DNA of 64,000 nucleotides from Streptococcus equinus. GTDB taxonomy: Bacteria > Bacillota > Bacilli > Lactobacillales > Streptococcaceae. How positions within the stretch are numbered: the stretch's first letter is position 1; every line of letters begins with the position of its first letter. Below, piece after piece: positions 12,649-22,954 of the stretch. The translations under genes and the position numbers were made by a program. The notes under the pieces are model-generated. The model saw nothing but the letters and a program-made list of their open reading frames with translations. It had not been told where the DNA came from and did no database searches. The DNA lies in NCBI RefSeq assembly GCF_900104225.1, contig NZ_FNJK01000001.1, forward strand, positions 248,001 to 312,000, written 5' to 3'.

Positions 12649-14130
12649 ATGGCAGAAAATAAATTAAGTCGACATGAAGAATTAAGATATGAATACCTTT
12701 TGGGAAATTTAGAGTATCTAAATCCGCAACAAAAGGAAGAGTTTGGTTATCTTTATCAAAAAAAGCAGATGAGTATGCAAGAGATGTCATCTGGACATCC
12801 TTCGTCTGTCAACAAAGAGCCACATTATGAACGCTATGATGATTATGGCGACTATTACGATTATTATGATTACTACGATGACGACTATGATGATGATTAT
12901 GACGCTTATGTGACTTATGATGAGTACGATGATTACGATACATTTGACAATCAATTAACGTCACAAGGTTTACCAAAATATCCTCAAGCAAAGAAGTCAC
13001 ATCGTTCAAAACGAAAGAAAAAAGCAAAAAAGCCCGCTTCTTCCTATTTGGACTATTACGAAGGAATTGCACACGATGAACCCAAAGCTCCAAAGGCAAA
13101 GAAGCCTAAAAAGAAGCATCACAAAAAACGCTTTAAACATTTTCTACAATTTTGTAGCTTATTAGTCATTTTGATTGTGGCTGGTATGGTTTATATGTTC
13201 TATCGTGGTGTCGATGAGGTATCAAGTGGTGAAACGAATTATTCTGCCGCTGTTACGGAACCATTTGCTGGTAAAGATAGTAAAGACGGTACCAATATTT
13301 TGATACTGGGTAGCGATAAACGAATCTCTCAAGGCTCATCAGACGCTAGAACTGATACCATCATGGTCATGAATATCGGCAATAAAGAAGGCAAGGTAAA
13401 GTTAGTTAGCTTTATGCGTGACACCTTGGTTAATATTAACGGTGTTAGTTATAATGATTACGCAAACGACCAAAAGCTTAATGTTGCTTTCAATATTGGT
13501 GAACAAGATGGTCGTCAAGGTGCAGAACTGATGCGTAAGACCTTGAAAAATAATTTTGACATTGATATTAAGTATTATGTCATGGTTGACTTTGAAACCT
13601 TTGCAGAAGCTATCGATACACTATTTCCAAAGGGTGTTGAAATAGATGCCAAATTCGGTACTGTTGATGGACAAGAAGTTTCTTCTGTTGAAGTTCCAGA
13701 TGATTTGAACATGCAAGCTGATGGAACAGTGCCAAATCAAACGATTGAAGTTGGCAATCAAAGGATGGATGGGCGTACCTTGCTTAACTATGCTCGATTC
13801 CGTAAAGATGATGATGGTGACTATGGACGCACTCAACGTCAACAACAAGTGATTTCTGCTATCGTCAACCAGATCAAAGATCCTTCAAAACTCTTTACAG
13901 GATCTGCAGCCATCGGAAAAATCTATGCCCTTACCTCAACAAATGTGTCTTACCCATTTCTTCTTAAAGAAGGTTTGGGTGTGATTACTAGTGGTCAAAA
14001 AGGTATTGAGCAAAAGACGGTCCCAGCGGAAGGAGACTGGACTGATGATTATGACATGTACGGCGGACTCGGTATCGCAATTGATTTTAATAAATACCAA
14101 GAAGAGTTGAAGGAGCTTGGGCTACGTTAA
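12649..14130 (+). CDS. psr: LytR-CpsA-Psr (LCP) family cell wall protein
   Basis: LCP proteins attach teichoic acid or capsule-like polymers to peptidoglycan at the outer face of the membrane. The 493-residue protein has a cytoplasmic head of about 164 residues, one membrane segment at about 165-187, and an extracellular LCP domain with ILILGSDKR, ARTDTIMVM and VSFMRDTLV, whose Arg and Asp residues bind the lipid pyrophosphate. The head is unusual: an acidic tyrosine tract near residues 60-90 is followed by Lys-rich blocks (SKRKKKAKKP, KKPKKKHHKKR). Placement right after pheA is the standard streptococcal order. A possible -10 TATAAT is at 12574. Confidence 0.93.
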   Translation: MAENKLSRHEELRYEYLLGNLEYLNPQQKEEFGYLYQKKQMSMQEMSSGHPSSVNKEPHYERYDDYGDYYDYYDYYDDDYDDDYDAYVTYDEYDDYDTFDNQLTSQGLPKYPQAKKSHRSKRKKKAKKPASSYLDYYEGIAHDEPKAPKAKKPKKKHHKKRFKHFLQFCSLLVILIVAGMVYMFYRGVDEVSSGETNYSAAVTEPFAGKDSKDGTNILILGSDKRISQGSSDARTDTIMVMNIGNKEGKVKLVSFMRDTLVNINGVSYNDYANDQKLNVAFNIGEQDGRQGAELMRKTLKNNFDIDIKYYVMVDFETFAEAIDTLFPKGVEIDAKFGTVDGQEVSSVEVPDDLNMQADGTVPNQTIEVGNQRMDGRTLLNYARFRKDDDGDYGRTQRQQQVISAIVNQIKDPSKLFTGSAAIGKIYALTSTNVSYPFLLKEGLGVITSGQKGIEQKTVPAEGDWTDDYDMYGGLGIAIDFNKYQEELKELGLR

Positions 14131-14145
14131 TAATATGATATAATA

Positions 14146-14171
14146 GAGAGGCAGTTATGCTTCTCTTTTTT
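14146..14171 (+). terminator. psr terminator overlapping an rlmD promoter region
   Basis: GAGAGGCA (14146-14153) pairs with TGCTTCTC (14158-14165), followed by a T run. A promoter (TTGGGC at 14117, 16 bases, TATAAT at 14139-14144) lies just before it, so the hairpin may also act early on the rlmD transcript. Confidence 0.65.
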
Positions 14172-14230
14172 TGAGAAAAGTAACCGAACGAGAATTGATT
14201 ATTAGAAGCTTGAATTTACAGGCTTGTTGA

Positions 14231-15953
<1,723 letters not shown>

Positions 15954-15977
15954 ATTTTTCTTAAAGGAGGCCAAGGT

Positions 15978-16484
15978 ATGGCAAATGCGATAACATGTAT
16001 TCGAATAATTTGTAGTATCGTGTTATTGTTTTGTCCTGCTTTTTCGGTCTCTTTTTATGTGCTTTATATCTTAGCTGGGATTACAGATGTTCTTGATGGT
16101 ATGGTGGCTAGACGACTTGAGTATGTCAGTGAATTTGGTTCAAGACTTGATACAATTGCTGATTTTATCTTTTGTCTAGTATGCTTTATCAAATTAATTC
16201 CAGTATTAAAATTTGAAAATTGGATGCTTATCTGGATTTTTGTGATAGCCGTCATCAAGCTAATTAATCTTATTTCTGCTTATGTTGTGCAGAAGAAGTT
16301 TGTGGCTATTCATTCAAATCTCAATAAATTAACGGGGATTTTGTTGTTTTTCTTGCCAATATCGTTAAAAGTAATTGACCTGAGTTACAGTATGCTGGTG
16401 ATTGGGATTGTGGCAACTTTAGCTGCTATTCTGGAAGGCCACCTGATTAGAACAGGAAAAGGAGGTAGGCATGAAGTTTGTTGA
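15978..16484 (+). CDS. CDP-alcohol phosphatidyltransferase family protein
   Basis: These membrane enzymes transfer a phosphatidyl-type group from a CDP-activated donor to an alcohol, as in phospholipid synthesis. The 168-residue protein has the full family signature: D-V-L-D-G-M-V-A-R, eight residues, G-S-R-L-D-T-I-A-D (about residues 37-61). It contains about four to six membrane segments. It is not clearly PgsA itself, so substrate is unknown. AAAGGAGG precedes the ATG. It overlaps the following hydrolase gene by 14 bases and probably shares a transcript with it and the TfoX-like gene. Confidence 0.85.
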   Translation: MANAITCIRIICSIVLLFCPAFSVSFYVLYILAGITDVLDGMVARRLEYVSEFGSRLDTIADFIFCLVCFIKLIPVLKFENWMLIWIFVIAVIKLINLISAYVVQKKFVAIHSNLNKLTGILLFFLPISLKVIDLSYSMLVIGIVATLAAILEGHLIRTGKGGRHEVC

Positions 16485-17241
16485 AGTTGGTCAAGAAAAT
16501 CAAGACGTTATCATGTTACTCCACGGTGGTGGCTTGTCATGGTGGCAATATCAAATTCAAATGGATTTGCTAGGCAAAAACTACCATGTGGTTGTGCCAA
16601 TTCTCGATGGACATGCTGGAAGTGATAGGGATTTTACTAGTATTGAAGAAAATGCTGCTAGCTTGATTGATTTCATCAATCTTGAGTATGGCGGTTCGAT
16701 TTTGCTAATTGCTGGTCTGTCGCTTGGCGGTCAGATTCTTTTAGAAATGCTTGCTAAGCAACCGACTATTTGTAAACAGGCGATTATTGAGAGTGCTGCT
16801 ATCATTCCAGATAAATTGACAGCGAGTGTGGTTGCTCCGCTATTTTCGATGAGTTTTCCTTTGATTAAGAAGAAGTGGTTTGCAAAGATGCAGTTTCGCT
16901 ACCTTGGCATTCGAGCTGATTTATTTGAACACTATTATGAGGACACAGTGAAACTTTCTAAGCAAAATTTGATTGCTTTTACAAAAGCAAGTAGCTTGTA
17001 TCAAGTAAAGAAAAATTTGAAGAATTCGTTAGCGCGTGTTCGCATTATTGTGGGAGAAAAAGAAACTAAAAAGATGCATGCTTCAGCAAGGTATTTACAT
17101 GATCTTTTACCAGACAGTCGCTTGGAAATCAAAGCTGGTCTGGCTCACGGTCAGTATTCTATTAATTATCCAGAATTATATGTCAAAGAACTTCTGGAGG
17201 AAATTCAAAGAAGTGAATGCAAGCACACAAGGAGTGAATGA
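16471..17241 (+). CDS. Alpha/beta hydrolase
   Basis: The 256-residue protein has the alpha/beta hydrolase fold pattern: an oxyanion motif HGGG at 18-21, the nucleophile elbow GLSLGG with Ser84, and a late histidine in LAHGQYS. No signal peptide is seen, so it is cytoplasmic. The SD AAAGGAGG lies inside the preceding gene, whose end it overlaps, so the two are probably coupled. Substrate is not known. Confidence 0.85.
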   Translation: MKFVEVGQENQDVIMLLHGGGLSWWQYQIQMDLLGKNYHVVVPILDGHAGSDRDFTSIEENAASLIDFINLEYGGSILLIAGLSLGGQILLEMLAKQPTICKQAIIESAAIIPDKLTASVVAPLFSMSFPLIKKKWFAKMQFRYLGIRADLFEHYYEDTVKLSKQNLIAFTKASSLYQVKKNLKNSLARVRIIVGEKETKKMHASARYLHDLLPDSRLEIKAGLAHGQYSINYPELYVKELLEEIQRSECKHTRSE

Positions 17242-17242
17242 T

Positions 17243-17560
17243 ATGGCTTCAAGCAAAGAGTATTTAACAGTTATTTTAGATCAATTGTCTGAGACAAAAG
17301 AGGTCTCTTGGCGAGCGATGATGGGCGAGTATATTATATATTGTCAAGGCAAGGTCATTGGTGGTATTTATGATAATCGTTTCCTCGTTAAACCAACAAA
17401 ATCAGCGCTAGCTATGCTACCAGAGGCTAAGATGGCATTACCTTATGAAGGTGCCAAGAAGATGCTTCTGGTTGATAAGCTTGATGATAAAGCATTTTTG
17501 GCACAATTATTGCAAGCAATAGCTGAGGAATTACCTGCCCCTAAGAAAAAAAGAAACTAA
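17243..17560 (+). CDS. TfoX N-terminal domain protein
   Basis: The 105-residue product matches the TfoX N-terminal domain (PF04993) with VSWRAMMGEYIIYCQGKVIGGIYDNRFLVKPT in outline. In Gram-negative bacteria full-length TfoX/Sxy regulates competence; short streptococcal forms have no established role. I choose the ATG at 17243 because AAGGAG lies eight bases upstream and it begins just after the hydrolase stop; an open frame from 17036 overlaps that gene and is a shadow. A terminator follows directly. Confidence 0.8.
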   Translation: MASSKEYLTVILDQLSETKEVSWRAMMGEYIIYCQGKVIGGIYDNRFLVKPTKSALAMLPEAKMALPYEGAKKMLLVDKLDDKAFLAQLLQAIAEELPAPKKKRN

Positions 17561-17582
17561 CCATTTAAAGGTTGGTTTTTCT
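17555..17582 (+). terminator. Terminator after TfoX-like gene
   Basis: AACTAACC pairs with GGTTGGTT (17555-17577), followed by T residues. It overlaps the last codon of the gene. Confidence 0.8.
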
Positions 17583-17716
17583 TTTCAAAATTGAAAATAA
17601 GTTAAGAGTTAGTATATCTATTAATTGAATGATATACTTATTACAGCAATTGTTGATAAAATATGAATTGAGAAATTTTTGTATTTCAAGATTTCAAGTT
17701 TTCAGAAGGAAACTTG

Positions 17717-17750
17717 TTCTGAACTTTTTCTGAAATGTTGTTGCTATCCT
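17717..17750 (+). promoter_or_regulatory. Direct-repeat operator and -10 before the response regulator gene
   Basis: TTCTGAAC (17717) is followed after five bases by CTGAAAT (17730-17736), an 11-bp-phased direct repeat of the kind bound by OmpR-type regulators. A -10-like TATCCT starts 28 bases after the repeat start. The same motif and spacing recur at 19861 before the ABC transporter genes. An inverted copy TTCAGAA lies at 17701. Confidence 0.65.
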
Positions 17751-17817
17751 TTTAAAGTCTTGATTATAGCGAAGATGCAACTGATGGTCAATTTTGGGTG
17801 AATGTATAGGAGATAGG

Positions 17818-18501
17818 ATGTATAAAATTTTAGTTGTAGATGATGATTTTGAAATTTTAAAGTTAATGCGTACGATTTTGGAGATGAAAAATTATGATGT
17901 CACAACTTATCAAGGAATAACTTTACCGCTAAATAGCATGGATTTTCAAGGATATGATTTGATTTTGCTTGATGTCATGATGCCTGATATTGATGGTTTG
18001 CAAGTTTGTAAACAAATCCGCGATAAAGTGAGTGCGCCAATTATTTTTGTTAGTGCAAAAGACGAAGAAGATGATATCGTTACTGGATTAAATCTTGGTG
18101 GTGACGATTACATTACAAAACCATTTAGTGTTAAACAGTTGGTTGCGAAAGTTGCTGCGCATTTGAAACGCGAAGAACGTTTTAGAAAAGCTGAATCAGA
18201 TGGGAAAGTTGTCCGAGAATTGCTACCGATTACTTTTTATTTACAAGAAAAAACGGTATGTGTTAATGGCAAGATTGTTCCATTGACAAGTAGAGAATAC
18301 GATTTGTTAGAACTACTGTCAGCTAATCGCAATAAAGTTTTCACGCGAGAAGATATTTACAGCCATATTTATGATGAAGAAGCTGATGCTTTATTTCGTT
18401 CGGTATCAGAGTATGTCTATCAGATAAGAGTGAAATTCTCGTCTTATGGCATCAATCCGATTAAGACTGTGAGAGGAATGGGATATAAGTGGTATGACTA
18501 G
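17818..18501 (+). CDS. OmpR-family response regulator (lantibiotic-responsive type)
   Basis: The 227-residue protein has a receiver domain with DDD at 8-10, the phosphoacceptor Asp52 in LILLDVMMPD and the conserved lysine in DYITKPF, then a winged-helix DNA-binding domain ending RGMGYKWYD. I start at ATG 17818 (MYKILVVDDD) with AGGAGATAGG upstream. It overlaps the sensor kinase gene by eight bases. The following ABC genes resemble lantibiotic immunity transporters, so it probably answers to a peptide antibiotic, as LcrR does in S. mutans; that role is inferred from family and context. Confidence 0.9.
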   Translation: MYKILVVDDDFEILKLMRTILEMKNYDVTTYQGITLPLNSMDFQGYDLILLDVMMPDIDGLQVCKQIRDKVSAPIIFVSAKDEEDDIVTGLNLGGDDYITKPFSVKQLVAKVAAHLKREERFRKAESDGKVVRELLPITFYLQEKTVCVNGKIVPLTSREYDLLELLSANRNKVFTREDIYSHIYDEEADALFRSVSEYVYQIRVKFSSYGINPIKTVRGMGYKWYD

Positions 18502-19834
18502 ACATTACTCAATCAAAAGAAGGGTGTTGCGGAGCATTTCTGAAATATTACTGGGAACCGTGATTAATGTCTTAGTGTTATTTTTCCTCACTTATCTTTT
18601 AGTGATAACAGGGCAGTTGAATAGCTATGGCTCAGAGTTTAAGGTTAAGATAAAAGATAATGCTTCAGCTAAGATGATTGCAAAGCAGTTAAATCAAACG
18701 ACTTTTGACTATGTTGTATTTGAAAAATCTTCTGGAAAAATCAGCACCAGTAGGTATCAAAGTGAGGATTATAAGCATTATAAAGATGCTTTTGACCATG
18801 GAAGGACTGAAGAAGTTGGGACAATTCGTTATGCAAAGTTCAGTAATTCAAAATACGTGCTCATTCTCAGATGCCCAACCTTGCCTGAATTTGTCAATCC
18901 TAGATTAAGACAGATTTCATTTAATAGTTTTTCATACCTCTTTTTCTTGATATTAGAGCTCGCTTTGATTATCTGGTCAATTTCAAGGCTTTTAAAAGAA
19001 TTTACTAAGAATTTTCGATTGATTCAAGAGATTTCTTTGACCATGGGAAAACCTGAGATGACTGTCAAACATTCTCAGACAGAAATGATAGAGTTTAACG
19101 ATATTTTATCGATGCTTTATCAAAAAGACGCTGAACTGGTTACCCTGTTGGAGGCAGAGCGAAAAGCAAAAAAAGATTTATCTTTTCAAGTGGCAGCCTT
19201 AGCTCATGATATCAAAACACCTTTGACAGTTTTAAAAGGAAATTTGGAGTTGCTTGACATGACAGAATTGACGAATCAACAATCAGACTTTCTCAATTCA
19301 GCCGATAACAGTATCAAAGTTTTTGAAAAATATTTTAATGATATGATTCAGTATTCTCGCTTACTAGTGGAGGAAAAGGACTATCAGGAAGAGATTTTTT
19401 TACCAGAATTTTTAGAAGAACTCGATACAGAAGCAAGGGCAATTATGGATACACATGAGGCTGAGTTTAATGTGATTAAGCGCGTTAATCTGGAATTTTT
19501 CAAAGGAAACCAACTTAATTTAAGTCGTGCTCTGATTAATATTTTGTCAAATGCTGCGAGATATAGTTCTGGTCATAAAAAAGTAACACTTTCAGTGATT
19601 GAGGAAGAAGAGTTTCTAGTTTTTCATATATGGAATAATGGACCTGCTTTTACAAAAGAAGCTTTGGAAAGCGCAGATAATCTTTTTTACACTGAAAATA
19701 AAGGAAGAAATAGCAAACATTATGGTATAGGTTTATCATTTGCTCAGGCAGTTGCTAAAAAACACCACGGAAAGCTTGTCTTACAAAATCCTCCCACAGG
19801 TGGAGCAGTAGTCAGTTTATCTATCAAGAAATAG
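18494..19834 (+). CDS. Sensor histidine kinase (lantibiotic-responsive type)
   Basis: The 446-residue protein has two membrane segments (about 16-40 and 138-160) enclosing an external domain of about 100 residues, then a dimerisation helix with the phosphoacceptor His238 in ALAHDIKTPLTVLKGN, the N box NILSNAARYSS and G boxes near YGIGLSFA. The H-box sequence is close to that of kinases found with lantibiotic genes. It forms an overlapping pair with the response regulator and is followed by a terminator before the ABC genes. The ligand is unknown. Confidence 0.9.
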   Translation: MTRHYSIKRRVLRSISEILLGTVINVLVLFFLTYLLVITGQLNSYGSEFKVKIKDNASAKMIAKQLNQTTFDYVVFEKSSGKISTSRYQSEDYKHYKDAFDHGRTEEVGTIRYAKFSNSKYVLILRCPTLPEFVNPRLRQISFNSFSYLFFLILELALIIWSISRLLKEFTKNFRLIQEISLTMGKPEMTVKHSQTEMIEFNDILSMLYQKDAELVTLLEAERKAKKDLSFQVAALAHDIKTPLTVLKGNLELLDMTELTNQQSDFLNSADNSIKVFEKYFNDMIQYSRLLVEEKDYQEEIFLPEFLEELDTEARAIMDTHEAEFNVIKRVNLEFFKGNQLNLSRALINILSNAARYSSGHKKVTLSVIEEEEFLVFHIWNNGPAFTKEALESADNLFYTENKGRNSKHYGIGLSFAQAVAKKHHGKLVLQNPPTGGAVVSLSIKK

Positions 19835-19856
19835 CATCTTTTAGGTGCTATTTTTC
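19829..19856 (+). terminator. Terminator after the kinase gene
   Basis: AATAGCATCT pairs with AGGTGCTATT, followed by TTTTTCTTTT. It separates the regulator genes from the transporter genes, which have their own promoter. Confidence 0.8.
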
Positions 19857-19860
19857 TTTT

Positions 19861-19894
19861 TTCTGAACAAACGCTGAAATTCTCTCGATATAGT
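19861..19894 (+). promoter_or_regulatory. Second direct-repeat operator and -10, before the ABC transporter genes
   Basis: TTCTGAAC (19861-19868), five bases, CTGAAAT (19874-19880), then TATAGT at 19889-19894. Motif, spacing and the 28-base distance from repeat start to -10 are the same as at 17717. Confidence 0.65.
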
Positions 19895-19919
19895 TAATAG
19901 GTAAAAAGGAGGAAGACTT

Positions 19920-20612
19920 ATGGTTGTGCAGGTTAAAAATTTGAAAAAGTCTTTTAAAGATAAAGAGATATTAAAAGGTGTTTCATTTGATATTGAAAAA
20001 GGTAATGTCTGTGGTTTGCTTGGCGTTAATGGTGCCGGTAAGTCAACCATTATGAAAATTATTTTTGGCTTGGAAGAAGCTGATAGCGGTGCTGTTGTTT
20101 TTAATGGTGAGCAAATTAGTGAAAAATCTAGTGCAGATTTTAACATTGGTGCTCTTATCGAATCACCAGCAATTTATATGAATTTGTCAGCTTTTGATAA
20201 TTTAAAAACACGCGCACTCTTATATGACATTTCAGATGAGAGAATCAATGAAGTACTAAAATTGATTGGATTATCTCATACAGGTAAGAAAAAAGCAGGA
20301 CATTTTTCATTAGGGATGAAACAACGCTTGGGCTTAGGAATGGCGATGATAACTAATCCTGACTTATTGATTTTGGATGAGCCAACAAATGGTTTAGATC
20401 CAGATGGTATTAAAGAATTGTTAGATTTAATAACGAACTTAAAAAAATCTGGCATGACCATTCTTTTATCAAGTCATCAACTCCACGAAGTTAGTAAAGT
20501 TGCAGACCATATTGTTATTTTACATAATGGTGAAATCTTCTATGATGAAGATAATACTCATGATGATGATTTAGAAAGATTATTCTTTAAAATCGTTCAC
20601 GGAGGTGCTTAG
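19920..20612 (+). CDS. Lantibiotic-immunity-type ABC transporter ATPase (LanF/LctF-like)
   Basis: The 230-residue ATPase has Walker A GVNGAGKST at 35-43, the signature FSLGMKQRLG, Walker B LLILDEPTNGLDP and the switch SSHQ. In place of the usual Q-loop it has IGALIESPAIY with Glu81, the E-loop that is a recognised mark of LanF immunity ATPases. With the next two membrane proteins it would form a LanFEG exporter that removes lantibiotics from the membrane. GGAGGAAG precedes the ATG. No lantibiotic precursor or synthetase gene is nearby, so this looks like resistance and not self-immunity. Confidence 0.85.
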   Translation: MVVQVKNLKKSFKDKEILKGVSFDIEKGNVCGLLGVNGAGKSTIMKIIFGLEEADSGAVVFNGEQISEKSSADFNIGALIESPAIYMNLSAFDNLKTRALLYDISDERINEVLKLIGLSHTGKKKAGHFSLGMKQRLGLGMAMITNPDLLILDEPTNGLDPDGIKELLDLITNLKKSGMTILLSSHQLHEVSKVADHIVILHNGEIFYDEDNTHDDDLERLFFKIVHGGA

Positions 20613-20613
20613 G

Positions 20614-21348
20614 ATGAAAAAGATATTGAAGTCAGAATGGTTGAAACAAAAGTCGAGCTCAGATAAGAAATTATTATTCTTTGTTCCATTTTTAACGATT
20701 TTTATCGCAGTATTGCTTTCAGGTTATAGCCTTTTAGAGAGTTTTTCAGTGTACTGGTGGGAATCAATCTTTTTGTACACTTTGATTGGTTTGTTATTTC
20801 TCTATGACTATAAAGCCGAAGAAAAAGCAGGTCACTTTCAAAATATTCATCTAGGAAAAGAGACTTTTAACATTTATCTAGCTAAGATGCTATTAAAGGT
20901 GAAAGATATTTTTGTAGCAACAGTAATCTTTACGGTGATATTTTATCTTGTATCACTGTTATTTTCAGGAGTAATGTCTGTAGATATGAGTAGAGATTTC
21001 CTTTGTTTGCTTTTGATTATGTTAGCCTCTATTTGGAATTTACCTTTCTTATATTTTTTATCACGATGGTTGAGTCCCTATCTTTTATTGGCAGTAAATG
21101 CTTTGGTGTGCCTGCTGGTGGCACCATTTTTAGCTCAGACATCTTTTTGGTATATTTTTCCTTATGCTTATCACTATAAAATTGCTTATGGCATGATGCA
21201 GTTAAAACCATCGGGAGATTTAGACGTTGCTGGTGTAATGGATATTCAACTGATTATTACAGCACTGGTACTATCCCTTTTGATGTGCTTGCTGTGCGTA
21301 TTTTTACTGAAATGGAGGCTGAATAATGATGAATTATCTAAAAAGTGA
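20614..21348 (+). CDS. Lantibiotic-immunity-type ABC permease (LanE-like)
   Basis: The 244-residue protein has about six membrane segments and the layout of LanE/MutE permeases, with a short charged N-terminus (MKKILKSEWLKQKSS). I take the ATG at 20614 with GGAGG eight bases upstream, which follows the ATPase stop directly; a GTG at 20605 is a weaker option. It pairs with the next permease and the ATPase. Confidence 0.75.
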   Translation: MKKILKSEWLKQKSSSDKKLLFFVPFLTIFIAVLLSGYSLLESFSVYWWESIFLYTLIGLLFLYDYKAEEKAGHFQNIHLGKETFNIYLAKMLLKVKDIFVATVIFTVIFYLVSLLFSGVMSVDMSRDFLCLLLIMLASIWNLPFLYFLSRWLSPYLLLAVNALVCLLVAPFLAQTSFWYIFPYAYHYKIAYGMMQLKPSGDLDVAGVMDIQLIITALVLSLLMCLLCVFLLKWRLNNDELSKK

Positions 21349-21985
21349 GTTGGTAAAATGGAAAAATTCCTATGCTTTTTACTTGATTCTAATCTTGTCA
21401 TTCTTGCAATTAGTCACCATTCTGCCTTATGTCTTGATTGTTAATAATCCGACTATCTTACAAAACATTGTTTTCTTATACATGTTAGGTTATTGTATCG
21501 TGATGAGTATCGTATCAATTTTGTTACATGAGCAAGAGATGGATGCTAATCATTTTCAGAACATCAGAAGTGAAAAGCATAAACTGAGAATTTGGTCAAT
21601 GAAGCTTTTGGCGACTGATGTGATACTGCTTATTCCTACAGTTATACTTTGGCTGGGAGTCGGAGCTGAGGTCAATGAACTCACTCATTTTCTTTACATT
21701 GGACTTGTTGTTTGGCTATTGTTGATAATGTTGAATCATTTTCACATGTTTTTGAGCCTTTTTTTAGGAAAAGGGGGGAATTTACTCTTATCCTTTGTAG
21801 AATGTTTATTTATTATCTTTGCGACAAATAAAGCTTTTCTTAACGTTCTCTGGATGCCAATTGCACTTCCTGTTAACCTGATTTTTACTTATTCAGCGAC
21901 AAGTTTGCTAGCCTTAGTGGCTGATATCATTCTATTTTACCTTGTAAACTTGGTAATGGTTAGTAGGATGAAGTTTACTCTGTAG
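21326..21985 (+). CDS. Lantibiotic-immunity-type ABC permease (LanG-like)
   Basis: The 219-residue protein has about six membrane segments and begins MMNYLKSELVKWKNSYAFYL, like the LanG partners of such exporters. It overlaps the preceding permease by 23 bases, so it is the third gene of a tight operon. The start is 21326 or, three bases on, 21329; GGAGG is upstream. Function follows from the operon and the E-loop of the ATPase. Confidence 0.75.
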   Translation: MMNYLKSELVKWKNSYAFYLILILSFLQLVTILPYVLIVNNPTILQNIVFLYMLGYCIVMSIVSILLHEQEMDANHFQNIRSEKHKLRIWSMKLLATDVILLIPTVILWLGVGAEVNELTHFLYIGLVVWLLLIMLNHFHMFLSLFLGKGGNLLLSFVECLFIIFATNKAFLNVLWMPIALPVNLIFTYSATSLLALVADIILFYLVNLVMVSRMKFTL

Positions 21986-22059
21986 AAGGAAAATCAGAAC
22001 AGGCAGTAGTTGCTGTTGAAATTAATAATAGCTATCGCTTTGCTTATTATATTGAATAA
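21985..22059 (+). pseudogene. Short coding fragment without start
   Basis: An in-frame stretch of 24 codons ending in TAA reads like a protein C-terminus (SEQAVVAVEINNSYRFAYYIE) but has no start or SD of its own. It may be the tail of a deleted gene. I do not recognise the family. Confidence 0.3.
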
Positions 22060-22066
22060 TTAAACC

Positions 22067-22100
22067 AACCAGATAATGTCTTTTTTATCTGGTTTTCTTT
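22067..22100 (+). terminator. Terminator after the LanFEG-like operon
   Basis: AACCAGATAA (22067-22076) pairs with TTATCTGGTT (22085-22094), followed by a T-rich tail. Confidence 0.85.
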
Positions 22101-22128
22101 TGTCAGAATACCTTGATTTTGCTACAAT
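22100..22128 (+). promoter_or_regulatory. Promoter of the GNAT/YoaP gene
   Basis: TTGTCA (22100-22105), 17 bases, TACAAT (22123-22128). Confidence 0.75.
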
Positions 22129-22177
22129 GAAAGCAAAGAGTGATAACGTTTTCTTATAGGATGCGGAGGTATCGGTT

Positions 22178-22933
22178 ATGGAATACATCCAAGTGACAAA
22201 GGAAAATTTGGAAAAAGAGCATATTTGTTGTGCCATCTCTAACAACAAAGATGTTCAGGTATCATCTAAAAAAGCCTGGCTGTCGGAGCGCTTTGATGAT
22301 GGATTAGTTTTTCTAAAAAGTGTTGAACGTGGTAAGTGTTTTATCGAGTATCTTCCTGCTGAAAATGCTTGGAATCCCATTGAAGCAGATGATTATATGT
22401 ACATTGATTGCTTGTGGGTATCAGGAGCATTTAAGGGACATGGGTATTCGACGGATTTATTAGAAGCTTGTATTACTGATAGTAAGGCTAAAGGAAAGAA
22501 AGGTCTGTGCATTCTAGCAGCGGCTAAGAAGAAACCATTTCTGGCAGACCCTAAGTATTTAACTTACAAGGGATTTAAGGTGGCTGATGAAGCTGACAAT
22601 GGTATTCAACTTTGGTATTTGCCATTTTCTGATGATGACAAATGTCCAAAATTCAAAGCTTGTGCCAAACATCCTCATATCGATAAATCAGGTTACATTT
22701 TGTATTACACCAGTCAATGTCCTTTTAATGCCAAGTATGTTCCAATCCTTGCAGAAACAGCTCAGCAAGAAGGAATTCCTTTTGAAGCTATTCAGATTAC
22801 GGATAAAAAAACAGCACAATCAGTGCCAACCCCAATAACGACCTATGCTCTTTTTTATAACGGAGATTATGTGACAAATGAGCAGATGAATGCCAAGAAG
22901 TTTTTAAAACTCGTCTCGAAGGTTGAAGGATAA
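22178..22933 (+). CDS. GNAT acetyltransferase with YoaP-like C-terminal domain
   Basis: The 251-residue protein joins an N-terminal GNAT domain (about 1-150, acetyl-CoA loop near VSGAFKGHGYSTDLLE) to a C-terminal domain containing CPKFKACAKHP and YYTSQCPFNAKYVPIL, which matches the YoaP-like family. The acceptor substrate is unknown. It has its own promoter and is followed within 22 bases by another acetyltransferase gene. Confidence 0.8.
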   Translation: MEYIQVTKENLEKEHICCAISNNKDVQVSSKKAWLSERFDDGLVFLKSVERGKCFIEYLPAENAWNPIEADDYMYIDCLWVSGAFKGHGYSTDLLEACITDSKAKGKKGLCILAAAKKKPFLADPKYLTYKGFKVADEADNGIQLWYLPFSDDDKCPKFKACAKHPHIDKSGYILYYTSQCPFNAKYVPILAETAQQEGIPFEAIQITDKKTAQSVPTPITTYALFYNGDYVTNEQMNAKKFLKLVSKVEG

Positions 22934-22954
22934 TTTTTCGATGAAGAGGTATGT

